From contig NZ_PZJW01000002.1 of assembly GCF_003206615.1 (NCBI RefSeq), positions 481,803-545,802 of the forward strand: a stretch of DNA of 64,000 nucleotides, given 5' to 3'. The notes beneath the pieces were generated by a model. That model was not told the DNA's origin. It was given only the letters and a program-made list of their open reading frames with translations, and made no database searches. Each line of letters starts with the position of its first letter. The first letter of the stretch is position 1. A program made the position numbers and the translations under genes. The DNA comes from Salinicola acroporae. GTDB lineage: Bacteria; Pseudomonadota; Gammaproteobacteria; Pseudomonadales; Halomonadaceae. Shown here piece after piece: positions 1 to 9,440 of the stretch.

Positions 1-633
1 CATCATCAGCTCGACGTCCGTCGGATTGCGACCCAGCGCCTTGAACGCCTCGACCAGATAGTCGATCTCGTCTTCCGCCAGGGCCAGGCCGAGCTGGCTA
101 TTGGCATCCGCCAGCGCCGGGCGTCCGCCCTCGATCACGTCGATGGTCGCCAGCGGTGCCGGCTGGTGATGGGAGAACAGCTTGGCGGCATCGCTGGCGT
201 CGTACAGCACGGTTTCCGTCATGCGGTCATGCAGACGCGAGACCAGGATGGCGTAGGCGTCGGCAGTCGGCGCGCTTTTCAGCGTCAGTCGATAGGCGAT
301 GCCGCGCTCGATGCGTGCCACCTGCTCGAGCCCGCAATTGTGGGCGATGTCGGTCGCCTTGGATGACCACGGCGAGATCGTGCCGATACGGGGCACGACC
401 AGAAACAGATGCCCCTCGGGCGGTGTGCCCCGTCCGGGTTCGGCACCATGGCCATAGTCCAGCAGCCGCTCCAGTACCCGATGTGCTTCATCGTCGAGCT
501 CGTCATGGTGGTCGACGAAATGAACGTAGTGCGCCTTGAGGGACTCGACTTCGGGAACGGCGGCGCGAAGATCGGCGAGCAGTTTGGCGTGACGGAATGC
601 AGATAGCGCGGGGGCGCCTTGCAATTCGAGCAT
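1..633 (-). CDS. purL: Phosphoribosylformylglycinamidine synthase, N-terminal part (runs off left edge)
   Basis: PurL makes formylglycinamidine ribonucleotide from FGAR, glutamine and ATP in the cytosolic purine pathway. Only the first 211 residues are present and the gene continues beyond base 1. The start is the ATG at 633, giving an N-terminus [13 protein letters not shown] that matches the enterobacterial enzyme (a GSPALSAF-like start). The conserved [19 protein letters not shown] block lies about residues 90-110, and the ERGIAYRL segment follows it. The frame is open to the window edge in the proper phase. Longer open frames on the same strand that overlap this one are in the wrong phase. 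It is divergent from mltF; no PurR-like operator was recognised between them. Confidence 0.95.
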   Translation of the reverse strand, partial: MLELQGAPALSAFRHAKLLADLRAAVPEVESLKAHYVHFVDHHDELDDEAHRVLERLLDYGHGAEPGRGTPPEGHLFLVVPRIGTISPWSSKATDIAHNCGLEQVARIERGIAYRLTLKSAPTADAYAILVSRLHDRMTETVLYDASDAAKLFSHHQPAPLATIDVIEGGRPALADANSQLGLALAEDEIDYLVEAFKALGRNPTDVELMM

Positions 634-906
634 GGCGTGGAAAGCCTCCAGGACGGTCGAGGATCGCATTTGTCTCGTGCGAGACGGGCAGCAATGCCGG
701 GATCAGGGCGACATGATACTGGAAAGCGACGACGCTCGCTAAGGCAACGCAACCGGCGCCGGCCGATGCTCCTGCAGAGCGTCAGGCCGTCCCTTCCACC
801 AAAGCCGCGCCCCCGCCTCGCGGGACGTTTAGCGTGTTAGCCAATAGATGACAGCGGGACGGCGGCCGGCTATGGTGTGCCGTCACGCTCTCACCGACCC
901 GACTGC
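634..906. other. purL-mltF divergent intergenic region
   Basis: These 273 bp lie between the 5' ends of two divergent genes and so must hold both promoters. I see no convincing -35/-10 pair, PurR-like box or RNA structure, and no credible small gene. The short open frames here lack ribosome binding sites and protein-like composition. Confidence 0.4.
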
Positions 907-2358
907 ATGGCCAAGCTCCTGACACGTCTGCGGCGCGCACTGGTACTGCTGTTGGCGCTGACGATCGTCCTCTGCCCAGCTCAATGGATACCGCGTTTCA
1001 GCGACGGACTCGAGCCGATCCAGAAGCGCGGTTTCCTGCAGGTGGCGACACGCGGCGGGCCGATCACCTTCTATTCCGGGGGCCATGGCCCGACCGGCTT
1101 CGAGTACGAGCTGATGCGCCGTTTCTCGGCGTCGCTGGGGGTCAGCCTGTCGGTCGACACCGAAGCCAGTATCGGAGGCGTCATCGGCAAGGTGAGACAT
1201 GGCGATGCGGACGTGGGGGCCGCAGCCCTGGCACTCGACCTGGACCGGGAAGGCATCCGCTACAGCCAGCCGATCCTGACGCTGCAGCCGCTGGTGGTCT
1301 ATCGCCGGGGGTTGCCGCCGGTACGCACGCTGAACGATCTTCCGGGGTTGCGGATCGGCGTCATTGCCGATTCCGGCAATGCCGCGGCGCTGCGCACGCA
1401 GCAGCGGAATCTGCCGGGGCTGGGCTGGAAGGAGGCCGAAGGCCTGACCATCGCCGATCTGATGGAGATGGTCGAACGTGACGATCTCGATGCCGCCGTG
1501 GTCTACACCCAGCAATTCAGGCTCAACCGGTTGTTCTTTCCCAATGTCGAGCGCGGTTTCCCACTAGGCAAACCCGTGAGTCTGGCCTGGGCCTTCTCGA
1601 CGAACCAGCCGATCGATCTGCTCAACGCCGCCAACGATTTCCTGGAAGACCAGCGTCGCAACGGTGAGCTCGATGGACTCGTGGGACGCTATTTCGGCCA
1701 CGACGATTATCTCGAATACGTTGGCGCTCGACTGTTCATTCACCATGTCGGGACGCGGCTGCCGCGCTTTGTACCTTACTTCAAGGAGGCCGCCCGGGAG
1801 ACCGGCTTCGACTGGCATCTGCTGGCCGCGCTCGGTTTCCAGGAGTCGCACTGGGAGGCCGATGCCGAATCGCCGACCGGCGTTCGCGGGCTGATGATGC
1901 TGACGCACCCCACCGCCGAAGAGGTCGGCATCGACAACCGTCTCGACCCGCGCCAGAGTATCGACGGTGGCGCCAGATACCTGCTTCAAGTCAAACAGCG
2001 CCTGGCCGATGACATACCTGAACCCGATCGAACCTGGCTGGCACTCGCTGCCTACAATGTCGGCCTGGGACATCTGTTCGACGCCCAGGAGATCGCCCGC
2101 ATGCGCGGCGGGGATCCCAAGCGCTGGGCCGACGTCCGTGAAGCGCTGCCGTTGCTGCAGGAGCGCGAGTGGTACTCCCGGGTGCGCCATGGTTACGCTC
2201 GTGGCGGCGAACCGGTAATCTACGTTCGTAACATCCGCCGTTATTACGAGATACTGAAGTACGTCAATCGCAGCCAGCAACAGTTCAACCAGCTGGGCGA
2301 GCGCGCGCTGGACGATGAGAGCACCACGCCCTTCGAAATCGTCGCCCCGCTGCTGTAA
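907..2358 (+). CDS. mltF: Membrane-bound lytic murein transglycosylase F
   Basis: MltF cleaves the MurNAc-GlcNAc bond of peptidoglycan with 1,6-anhydro product formation at the outer membrane. A short hydrophobic N-terminal segment (about residues 8-24) precedes an amino-acid-binding-protein-like (SBP_bac_3) domain to about residue 270. The goose-lysozyme-like SLT domain follows, with the catalytic Glu in FQESHW (Glu313 counted from the ATG at 907) and the [12 protein letters not shown] and [10 protein letters not shown] motifs. Residue order follows E. coli MltF almost end to end. The ATG at 907 starts directly on the membrane segment; a GTG at 877 would add ten residues. Next to purL, an arrangement also found in enterobacteria. 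Confidence 0.95.
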   Translation: MAKLLTRLRRALVLLLALTIVLCPAQWIPRFSDGLEPIQKRGFLQVATRGGPITFYSGGHGPTGFEYELMRRFSASLGVSLSVDTEASIGGVIGKVRHGDADVGAAALALDLDREGIRYSQPILTLQPLVVYRRGLPPVRTLNDLPGLRIGVIADSGNAAALRTQQRNLPGLGWKEAEGLTIADLMEMVERDDLDAAVVYTQQFRLNRLFFPNVERGFPLGKPVSLAWAFSTNQPIDLLNAANDFLEDQRRNGELDGLVGRYFGHDDYLEYVGARLFIHHVGTRLPRFVPYFKEAARETGFDWHLLAALGFQESHWEADAESPTGVRGLMMLTHPTAEEVGIDNRLDPRQSIDGGARYLLQVKQRLADDIPEPDRTWLALAAYNVGLGHLFDAQEIARMRGGDPKRWADVREALPLLQEREWYSRVRHGYARGGEPVIYVRNIRRYYEILKYVNRSQQQFNQLGERALDDESTTPFEIVAPLL

Positions 2359-2391
2359 TCGGCGACCGCGCCGTGGAGAACCATAACGCCT

Positions 2392-4350
2392 ATGCCCATG
2401 GTGGTGTCTCGTCTGTCGCTGTACCTGGCTTTTCCGGTCGCGTTAATTGCCTTCTGGCCCGCCGACGGACCGGATCAACGCTGGCTGCTGATACCACTGC
2501 TGGGCGCACTCTGGCTAGGCCAGATCTTCGCATTGCACCAATGGATCCGGGCCAGTCGCTGGCTGCTGATTCCTACTGGACTCCTCACCCTGACCATCCT
2601 CGCCAGTTATCTGGTGGCAGAGACCTGGCTCAGCGCCGATATCTGGCAACGCTGGCTCGATCATCTGCCGGGCAACTGGGAGCTCTTCCGCAGCCGGCCT
2701 CCGGTTCTCTCGCTCTGCATGATGTTCGGCCTGACTCTCAACGTGCTGTTGCTGTCGCGCCTGGGCCTGGGCTCACCGATTCTACTGCTGCTGGTCGCCA
2801 TGGGCGGCGTCTGGCTCAGCTACCGCTCGTTGGCTCCACCGCCGGAATACGCCTCCAGCACGACGGCAGTGCCCCTCGCGATCCTGGCGGCGTTATGGCT
2901 GTTCTGGTCCGCCCAGTGCCTTGCGCTTCTTCCCACGCTCCATCGCTACTGGCGGCGGATCCTGCCACCCTTGGCAGTCGGCGGACTGATCGCGCTGCTG
3001 GCCATGATCAGTTGGCAGGAGCAACGCCAGACCGACAACCTGCGCCTGTATGACCTTGCCGCTGGCGAGGGCAACGACATCGCCACCAGGATGGCTTCGG
3101 AAACGGCCTCCCATTTCAAGGCGATGCGACGCTTCACCAGTTTCTGGAACATGCTGGGCTATATTCCGTCCCGCTCCGAATGGGAGCAACAGGCCAAGCT
3201 ATACCACGACGACTTCGGCTATTTCCGCAACATCGCCTTCATCGACCTCGAGGGCACCGTCATCCGCGTCTACCCGCTAAGAGGCAATCAGAAAGTGCTC
3301 GGCACCAACCTCTACCTGGCGGACTCACAGGACCGGGCGGCGCTGGACCATCCCCTGGTCTACGGCATCGAGGGGCAGACGGGGATCGTCGATTTCATTC
3401 AGGGCGGACGTGGCGTGATCAGCTATCTCCCGGTACGCGATGTCGTCGATGGAACCCTGCGCGGTGCCGTGGGGATGGTAGTGAGCGTCGACAAGCTGCT
3501 CAATTCGCTACTGGCGCAGACGTCCAACCAAGACCGCGCGGTGACGCTCAGTGGCGATCGCCAGCTCTACTTTCACTACGGCCCGCTGGGCAATCTCGCG
3601 GACTGGCAGTATCAACAGCCGGTCACCCTGGGCGCCGACCTGCTGACCCTGAGAGTGGCGCCATCTCTGCACTGGTTACAGGTACAACGGAGTCGGCTGC
3701 CGGAAATCACTCTCGCCTTCGGCATCCTGCTGGCCTACCTGCTGCACATGGTGCTTTATATCTACCGGAGACTGGCCCACCAGCATCGCCTGGCGAACCG
3801 GGCCAATGTCTCTCTGCGCGAGGAGATGAAGGAGCGCGAGCGACTTCAGCAGGAGATCGAGTGGATCGCCCGCCACGACGAGTTGACCCAGTTGCCCAAT
3901 CGTCGCGAACTGCTGCGATGGATGGACGATCATCGGGACCCACTACCGCTGGCACTGCTGATCTGCGATCTGGATCACTTCAAAAGCGTCAACGACCACT
4001 TCGGCCACCTGGAGGGCGACCGCTATCTCAAGACGATCGCCCAGCGCTGCCGGCTACCGGTCGAGCGGGCAGGCGGGCTGTTCGCCCGTTATGGCGGAGA
4101 GGAGTTCGTGGCCTGCCTACCGAACTGCGATCGCCAGACCGCCGGAGAGATTGCCGAGGCGCTGCGCCGGGCGGTGGCCGAAAGTGGCCTGTTCCTGCCA
4201 GGCAACGTGCCGGTGACGCTCAGCATCGGCGTCAGTATCACCGACGAGCCTCCGATCCGTCGCGATCGACTCTTCCAGGCCGCCGACGATTCGCTCTATC
4301 GGGCCAAACAGGGCGGACGCAATCGCGTGGTCCTCACCGACGCCAGTTGA
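2392..4350 (+). CDS. Membrane-anchored diguanylate cyclase (GGDEF) with periplasmic sensor
   Basis: This enzyme should make cyclic di-GMP from two GTP. About seven N-terminal membrane helices fill residues 1-205. A periplasmic region of about 240 residues follows and looks CHASE/dCache-like, with YFRNIAFIDLEGTVIRV as a typical ligand-domain core. One more helix (about 440-460), a short coiled coil and a C-terminal GGDEF domain complete it. The active-site motif is GGEEF at residues 568-572, with LICDLDHFKSVND upstream as the metal-binding segment. The inhibitory I-site position reads RAGG (559-562) where active-feedback enzymes have RxxD, so product inhibition is probably lost. It follows mltF after 33 bp and may be co-transcribed. 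Signal sensed is unknown. Confidence 0.9.
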   Translation: MPMVVSRLSLYLAFPVALIAFWPADGPDQRWLLIPLLGALWLGQIFALHQWIRASRWLLIPTGLLTLTILASYLVAETWLSADIWQRWLDHLPGNWELFRSRPPVLSLCMMFGLTLNVLLLSRLGLGSPILLLLVAMGGVWLSYRSLAPPPEYASSTTAVPLAILAALWLFWSAQCLALLPTLHRYWRRILPPLAVGGLIALLAMISWQEQRQTDNLRLYDLAAGEGNDIATRMASETASHFKAMRRFTSFWNMLGYIPSRSEWEQQAKLYHDDFGYFRNIAFIDLEGTVIRVYPLRGNQKVLGTNLYLADSQDRAALDHPLVYGIEGQTGIVDFIQGGRGVISYLPVRDVVDGTLRGAVGMVVSVDKLLNSLLAQTSNQDRAVTLSGDRQLYFHYGPLGNLADWQYQQPVTLGADLLTLRVAPSLHWLQVQRSRLPEITLAFGILLAYLLHMVLYIYRRLAHQHRLANRANVSLREEMKERERLQQEIEWIARHDELTQLPNRRELLRWMDDHRDPLPLALLICDLDHFKSVNDHFGHLEGDRYLKTIAQRCRLPVERAGGLFARYGGEEFVACLPNCDRQTAGEIAEALRRAVAESGLFLPGNVPVTLSIGVSITDEPPIRRDRLFQAADDSLYRAKQGGRNRVVLTDAS

Positions 4351-4356
4351 TTCGGT

Positions 4357-4899
<543 letters not shown>

Positions 4900-4927
4900 T
4901 CACCGACGCGCCATCAAGGATACCCGA

Positions 4928-5740
4928 ATGACACAAGCGCTGAACGACCTTATCCAGCTTCTTGGCCTGGAAGCGCTGGAGGAGAACCTGTTCCGTGGCC
5001 AGAGCCAGGACCTGGGGCTGCCGCAACTCTTCGGCGGGCAGGCTCTGGGCCAATCCGCCGCCGCCGCGACTCGCACGGTGCCCGAGGATCGCTATCTGCA
5101 CTCGCTGCATGGCTACTTCCTCCGCCCCGGAGACGCCCAACTCCCGGTGATCTACTCCGTCGACCGCGTTCGCGATGGCGGCAGCTTCACGACGCGGCGC
5201 GTCACCGCAATTCAGAAAGGCAAACCGATATTCTTCTGCAGCGCCTCCTTCCAGGGCCGTGAACACGGCCTGAGCCACCAACCCAAGGCACCCGAGGTGC
5301 CCACGCCGGAGGCGTTGCTGGCGGAAGGCAAGGCGGTCCACCAGCGCTTTCGCGGACACCCCGTCGAATTCATCACCGTGGAAGAGCGCCATGACTGTCC
5401 GCCCTCCCGGATGATCTGGTTCCGCATGGCCGGCGGCCCGATGCCGGACGACCCGGCACTGCACCGCTACCTGCTCTCCTACAGCTCGGACTTCAACCTG
5501 CTGTTGACCTCGCTGCTGGCCCACGACGTGGAGTTCGGCGATCCGCGCCTGCGCATCGCCAGCCTGGATCACGCCCTGTGGATCCACGAGGACCCCAGAA
5601 TCGACGAGTGGTTGCTGTACGTGATGGAAAGCCCTTGGGCGGGCGGCGCACGCGGTTTCGCTCGTGGCAGTTTCTACGACCGCGAAGGCCGCCTGGTGGC
5701 CTCGACGGCGCAGGAGGGGCTGGTGAGGGTTCAGCCCTGA
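4928..5740 (+). CDS. tesB: Acyl-CoA thioesterase II
   Basis: TesB hydrolyses medium- and long-chain acyl-CoA to free acid and CoA. It is a double-hotdog protein of 270 residues. The N-terminal hotdog carries LFGGQALGQS and the GYFLRPGD turn; the C-terminal hotdog holds the catalytic Asp214 in SLDHALWIHED and Gln262 in STAQEGLVR, matching the Asp/Gln/Thr site of E. coli TesB. The ATG at 4928 gives a start aligned with E. coli TesB, while the longer frame from 4820 overlaps tadA's 5' end. Its last codons lie inside a heptanucleotide repeat that continues past the stop. Confidence 0.94.
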   Translation: MTQALNDLIQLLGLEALEENLFRGQSQDLGLPQLFGGQALGQSAAAATRTVPEDRYLHSLHGYFLRPGDAQLPVIYSVDRVRDGGSFTTRRVTAIQKGKPIFFCSASFQGREHGLSHQPKAPEVPTPEALLAEGKAVHQRFRGHPVEFITVEERHDCPPSRMIWFRMAGGPMPDDPALHRYLLSYSSDFNLLLTSLLAHDVEFGDPRLRIASLDHALWIHEDPRIDEWLLYVMESPWAGGARGFARGSFYDREGRLVASTAQEGLVRVQP

Positions 5741-5781
5741 GCCCTGAGCCGCGAGCCGCGAGCCGCGAGCCGCGAGCCGCG
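5733..5781. repeat. Seven-unit heptanucleotide tandem repeat overlapping the tesB stop
   Basis: Two AGCCCTG units are followed by five AGCCGCG units without interruption. The array begins inside tesB, so the last codons and the TGA of tesB (5738-5740) are part of the first two units. No spacers are present. It ends in a short A run. Confidence 0.9.
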
Positions 5782-5807
5782 AAAAACAGCGTGGCCGTGG
5801 AACGAAA

Positions 5808-5834
5808 AACGCCAGTGACATCGTCGCTGGCGTT
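5808..5834 (-). terminator. Rho-independent terminator of the alcohol dehydrogenase gene
   Basis: A 12-bp stem with one G-U pair and the loop ATC, read on the reverse strand, is followed by a run of five T. It lies just beyond the stop of the reverse-strand alcohol dehydrogenase gene and probably also serves tesB from the other side. Confidence 0.8.
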
Positions 5835-5835
5835 C

Positions 5836-5863
5836 GAGGCTCGAAGCTCTTGGCTCTTAGCTC
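5836..5863. repeat. Degenerate heptamer repeat overlapping the adh stop
   Basis: Four 7-bp units GAGGCTC, GAAGCTC, TTGGCTC and TTAGCTC lie in phase. The last overlaps the stop codon of the alcohol dehydrogenase gene (TAA at 5857-5859, reverse strand). All units end in GCTC, and the array faces the perfect heptamer array at 5733-5781 across the terminator. Confidence 0.75.
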
Positions 5864-6927
5864 TCCTTGATCGATGCCATGTCGATCACGAAACGATACT
5901 TCACGTCGCCCTTCTGCATGCGCTCCCAGGCCTCGTTGATCTGATCGATGTTGATCATCTCGACGTCGCAGGTAATCCCGTTGTCGGCACAGAAATCGAG
6001 CACTTCCTGGGTTTCCGGCATGCCACCGATCAGCGAACCTGCCAGCACCCGACGACGGAAGACCAGGTTGGCGCCGGATACCGCCGGATCGAGCGGCTCG
6101 AGCAGGCCGACGAGGATGTGCGTGCCATCCGGCTTCAGGGCATTGAGATAAGGGTTGATATCATGCTGCACCGGCACCGTGTCGAGCATGAAGTCGAAGG
6201 TCTCGGTGATCGCTGCCATCTCGTCGTCGTTGGTGGAGATCACGACGTGATCGGCGCCCTGCTTTCTGGCCTCGGCCTTCTTGGACTCGGACCGCGTGAA
6301 CAGCGTGACCTCGGCACCCAGCGCCTTGGCGAGCTTGACCCCCATATGGCCGAGACCGCCCATGCCGATGATGCCGACCTTGTCACCCGGCTTGACGCCG
6401 TAGTGTTTCAGCGGTGAATAGGTGGTGATACCGGCGCACAGGATCGGCGCGGCAGACTTGAGGTCGATGCCATCGGGCATGCGCACGACGAAACGTTCGC
6501 TGACCACGACCTTGTCGGAGTAGCCGCCCTGGGTCAGGGTGCCGTCATGTTTGTCGGGACTGCCGTAGGTCATCACGAAACCTTCGGCGCAGTAGTTCTC
6601 GAGGCCTTCGTTACAGGCCTGGCACTGGCGGCAGGAGTCCACCATGCAGCCGACGCCGACCAGGTCGCCGACCTGGTACTGGCTGACGTCGTCGCCCACG
6701 GCCGTGACGCGGCCGACGATCTCGTGCCCCGGCACGACCGGATAGGAGGCCATGCCCCAATCGTCGCGAGCAAAGTGAAGATCGCTGTGGCAGACGCCGC
6801 AGTAGAGGATTTCGATCGAGACATCATCCGGGCGCGGCGCACGGCGCTCGAAGTCCCAAGGCGCCAACGGCGTCGTGGCGGAATGCGCAGCGTAACCTTT
6901 GGCGGGCGTGGCGGTAGCCTGAGTCAT
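5857..6927 (-). CDS. Zinc-dependent alcohol dehydrogenase / aldehyde reductase (YahK-like)
   Basis: A 356-residue medium-chain dehydrogenase of the cinnamyl-alcohol/YahK group, expected to reduce aldehydes with NADPH in the cytosol. Catalytic zinc ligands are Cys43 (CGVCHSDLH), His68 (PGHE) and Cys164 (PILCAG); the structural zinc is bound by Cys99, Cys102, Cys105 and Cys113. The Rossmann motif is GMGGLGHMG at about 198-206, followed by TRSESKK, the basic residues of which favour NADPH. It is divergent from an AraC-type regulator of the YqhC type, which in E. coli controls aldehyde reductases, so induction by toxic aldehydes is a reasonable inference. Substrate is not fixed by the sequence. 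Confidence 0.92.
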   Translation of the reverse strand: MTQATATPAKGYAAHSATTPLAPWDFERRAPRPDDVSIEILYCGVCHSDLHFARDDWGMASYPVVPGHEIVGRVTAVGDDVSQYQVGDLVGVGCMVDSCRQCQACNEGLENYCAEGFVMTYGSPDKHDGTLTQGGYSDKVVVSERFVVRMPDGIDLKSAAPILCAGITTYSPLKHYGVKPGDKVGIIGMGGLGHMGVKLAKALGAEVTLFTRSESKKAEARKQGADHVVISTNDDEMAAITETFDFMLDTVPVQHDINPYLNALKPDGTHILVGLLEPLDPAVSGANLVFRRRVLAGSLIGGMPETQEVLDFCADNGITCDVEMINIDQINEAWERMQKGDVKYRFVIDMASIKES

Positions 6928-7069
6928 AGCGGTAATCCTTGGTTAAGGAGACAAATGACGCGCCGTGAAACGGGGCGCGGAAACGCGATCAGTGTGGTCG
7001 ATGCGCTTGACGGCCGCCATGCCGAATCCTGTCGAACATCCGCCCTATTCTCTTGAAATGACGTATTTT

Positions 7070-7082
7070 GTTATCTTATAAC
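7070..7082. promoter_or_regulatory. Inverted repeat in adh-araC divergent region (possible operator)
   Basis: GTTAT-CTT-ATAAC is a perfect 5-bp inverted repeat with a 3-bp centre, in a locally AT-rich patch 58 bp before the regulator start. It could be the regulator's binding site or part of its promoter; the AraC regulator itself usually binds direct repeats, so the assignment is tentative. Confidence 0.4.
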
Positions 7083-7139
7083 GCTATTTTCATGCACAAT
7101 ACGCTGATCCTCCGTATCGCCTCACTTTCGGGAGACATC

Positions 7140-8072
7140 ATGCTCGAGCACGTATTCCAGGTGGCACCCAGCGATCAGCCATCGCGGGGCGGCATTGAAC
7201 CGACCCGGCCGGCCCCCGACTGGGCTTCCCATCTGGCCCGGACGCTGGCACCGCTGGCCAGGGCCGACGGCTTCTCCACCACCACCATCGACGGAGTGAA
7301 GTTGATCGCCTCGGAATGCAGCTGTCCACGCACGCCGCTGATCTACGAACCGGGGCTCTTCATCATCGCGCAGGGTGACAAGATCGGCTATCTGGAGGAC
7401 CGAGTCATTCATTACGGTCCCGGCAACTATCTGGTGCAGGCGATGCCGCTACCCTTCGAATGCGAGACGCTCGCCCGCCCCGGCGCGCCGCTGCTGGGCC
7501 TGTCCATCGACGTGGACCCGTTGACGTTGAGCGAACTGGTTCACCACCTGCCGGCGCCGACCGATGGCAATCGTCGCTCCCCCGAGCCCATGGCAGCGGT
7601 CACCCTCGATGCCACCATGGCGGAAGCGGTACAACGGCTGGCCGACTGCCTGGGGGACGAGAGCACCAGCCGGGCGCTAGGCGCGGGCCGGGTGCGGGAG
7701 GTGCTGTTCGCGGCGCTCAACGGCCCGCAAGGCCAGTCTTTGCGGGAGCTGGTCCAGCAGCAGGGACACTACGCGCGCATCGCCGAGTCGCTGAACTACC
7801 TTCATCGCCATTTCGCGCTGCCGCTGACCGTGGAAGCGCTCGCCGAGCGCGCCAACATGAGCGCCTCGCACTTCCATCACCACTTCAAGCGCGTGACACA
7901 GTTGTCGCCGGTGCAGTATCTCAAGCGCCTGCGACTACTTCGGGCGCGGGTCCTGCTGGGCCAGCAGCGGGTCAACGTGGCCAGGGCTGCCGGCGATGTG
8001 GGCTATCGCAGCACCTCGCAGTTCAGTCGCGAGTACAAGCGCTATTTCGGCGTCAGCCCGTCCCAGGAGTAG
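7140..8072 (+). CDS. AraC-family transcriptional regulator (YqhC-like)
   Basis: A 310-residue regulator with an N-terminal AraC_N domain (about residues 25-190; FIIAQGDKIGYL is characteristic of the group) and two C-terminal helix-turn-helix units (about 205-305; LTVEALAERANMSASHFHHHFK and the VGYRSTSQFSREYKR second unit). The ATG at 7140 follows a good ribosome binding site (GGGAGA six bases upstream); longer frames from 7068 would begin in the AT-rich promoter. It is divergent from the alcohol dehydrogenase gene, as YqhC is from yqhD, so it most likely activates that gene in response to reactive aldehydes (inference). Confidence 0.9.
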   Translation: MLEHVFQVAPSDQPSRGGIEPTRPAPDWASHLARTLAPLARADGFSTTTIDGVKLIASECSCPRTPLIYEPGLFIIAQGDKIGYLEDRVIHYGPGNYLVQAMPLPFECETLARPGAPLLGLSIDVDPLTLSELVHHLPAPTDGNRRSPEPMAAVTLDATMAEAVQRLADCLGDESTSRALGAGRVREVLFAALNGPQGQSLRELVQQQGHYARIAESLNYLHRHFALPLTVEALAERANMSASHFHHHFKRVTQLSPVQYLKRLRLLRARVLLGQQRVNVARAAGDVGYRSTSQFSREYKRYFGVSPSQE

Positions 8073-8105
8073 ACGTCTTGCCGGCAGCCCCGCCGATGGG
8101 CGCGA

Positions 8106-8846
8106 TCACGCCCACAACCCCATCAGTCCCCGGATCAGGTAATAGGCCCCCACCACGGTGACAATCCAGCGCGTCCAGTAGCGAAAGCCGGCATCCGTCA
8201 GCCGGGAGAGCACCAGATTGCCGGTGCGCGTGCCCGCGAAAGCGAAAGGAATCGCCAACGCCACCCAGCCCCACTCGCCGCTATCCATCGCCAGGGCCGC
8301 CTGCCAGTAGAAGAGGATCTTGAGGCTGTGCGCGATGACCTGGATGGTGGCCTTGGTCGCCACCACGGTGCGCCGATCGAGATGGGTACGGATGAAGCCG
8401 AGGTCGATGGTCGGGCCGGATACGCCAACGGCAATGGTCAATCCCCCGGAGACGAGTCCGCACAGGACGGCATGCCCCGGCCGCGAGACATCGAAATGGA
8501 ACCAACGCTTGGGTATCCATACCATCACCGGCATCAGCCCGAGCACGATCAGCACCACCGTCTCGCTGGGGGAGTAGCGCACCAGGGCCAGTAACGCGGC
8601 CGCGATCAATACGCCGCAGGCGATCATGGCGACAATGCGCCAGTCGATGAAGCGACGCGACAGCCAGGCGCGCGACGCGTTGGCGGTGAGCTGGATCACG
8701 CCGTGAACGGCGATCGCCGTCGCCGCCGGCAACCAGGCGAGCAGGAAGCCAAGCAGAATCAACCCGCCAGCCATGCCGAAGACGCCGGACAACACCGAGG
8801 TCGAGAACACCACGGCCAGAAACAGCAATCCAACGGATAGTGCCAT
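8106..8846 (-). CDS. TauE/SafE-family membrane permease
   Basis: A 246-residue integral membrane protein with about seven or eight hydrophobic helices. Family features are the N-terminal SGVFGMAGGLILLGFLL segment and the internal repeat with GVSGPTIDLGF, both typical of TauE/SafE anion exporters (sulfite, sulfoacetate and related organosulfur anions). The ATG at 8846 starts just before the first helix; longer frames to 9254 are not protein-like and run across a divergent promoter. Substrate is unknown: no sulfur gene is adjacent. It is convergent with the AraC regulator after 33 bp. Confidence 0.85.
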   Translation of the reverse strand: MALSVGLLFLAVVFSTSVLSGVFGMAGGLILLGFLLAWLPAATAIAVHGVIQLTANASRAWLSRRFIDWRIVAMIACGVLIAAALLALVRYSPSETVVLIVLGLMPVMVWIPKRWFHFDVSRPGHAVLCGLVSGGLTIAVGVSGPTIDLGFIRTHLDRRTVVATKATIQVIAHSLKILFYWQAALAMDSGEWGWVALAIPFAFAGTRTGNLVLSRLTDAGFRYWTRWIVTVVGAYYLIRGLMGLWA

Positions 8847-9014
8847 ACGAGGTCTATACTCCAGTGGCGGGCCAACAGTGCCCGTGAAAGATCCACGGCC
8901 GCTGACGCCGTGGAGAATGAGCCAGTTCGACGGGCGCGACGCGCTCATCCAACTGGTAGCCGACGACACGCCACCGGCACCGCCCCTTTCCTCGGCAACA
9001 AGGACCGTTCGCTC

Positions 9015-9440
9015 ATGCGCCGTTTCACGCCCTACATCGCCCCAACCTGCCTCGCCACGGCGCTGCTCGCCATGGCCGGCCCCGCCCGCGCCTCCAGCGA
9101 TGCCGCCTGGGAGGAGCACGACCGGGCGGTCATCGAACAGTGCCAGCAAGCCAGCCAGTTTCCTGATGCCGCGCCGGCTGGAGAGCCGGTATTGTTCGAC
9201 GACGAGGCCGGCATGACGGCCCTGTTGATCCAGGGCCACTACCCGCAGGACCACATGAACGGTCAGGCCGGCCAGGAACTCTGCCTGTTCCTGCGCAGCA
9301 GCCAGGAGGTCTACATCGCCGACGCCGACAAGCTGGCGATGGGTTCCGATGCGCTGCCGAGCACCCCGACGGAGGCCATCAACGGCAATGCCGACAGCGG
9401 CAGCACCGGCCAGTCGGACAAGCCCGACGATGCCCCCTGA
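9015..9440 (+). CDS. Small secreted protein of unknown function
   Basis: I do not recognise a family. The 141-residue product starts with a clear signal peptide (MRRFTPYIAPTCLATALLAM, cleavage likely after GPARA). The mature part has two cysteines, in VIEQCQQASQF and QELCLFLR, that could form a disulfide after export, and a low-complexity polar tail rich in Asn, Asp, Ser and Gly. The ATG at 9015 is chosen because it begins the signal peptide. It stops exactly where the convergent acetyltransferase gene ends (stop codons adjoin at 9440/9441). It is divergent from the TauE-like permease with 168 bp between starts. Confidence 0.7.
   Translation: MRRFTPYIAPTCLATALLAMAGPARASSDAAWEEHDRAVIEQCQQASQFPDAAPAGEPVLFDDEAGMTALLIQGHYPQDHMNGQAGQELCLFLRSSQEVYIADADKLAMGSDALPSTPTEAINGNADSGSTGQSDKPDDAP

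Noticed and set aside
5741-5856. Small RNA gene between tesB and adh
   Set aside because: The region is explained by heptamer repeats and a terminator hairpin for adh; no promoter is visible.
8847-9254. Longer N-terminus for the TauE/SafE permease (start at 9254)
   Set aside because: The extension is not hydrophobic, crosses a divergent promoter region and overlaps the small secreted-protein gene on the other strand; the family starts at the first helix (8846).
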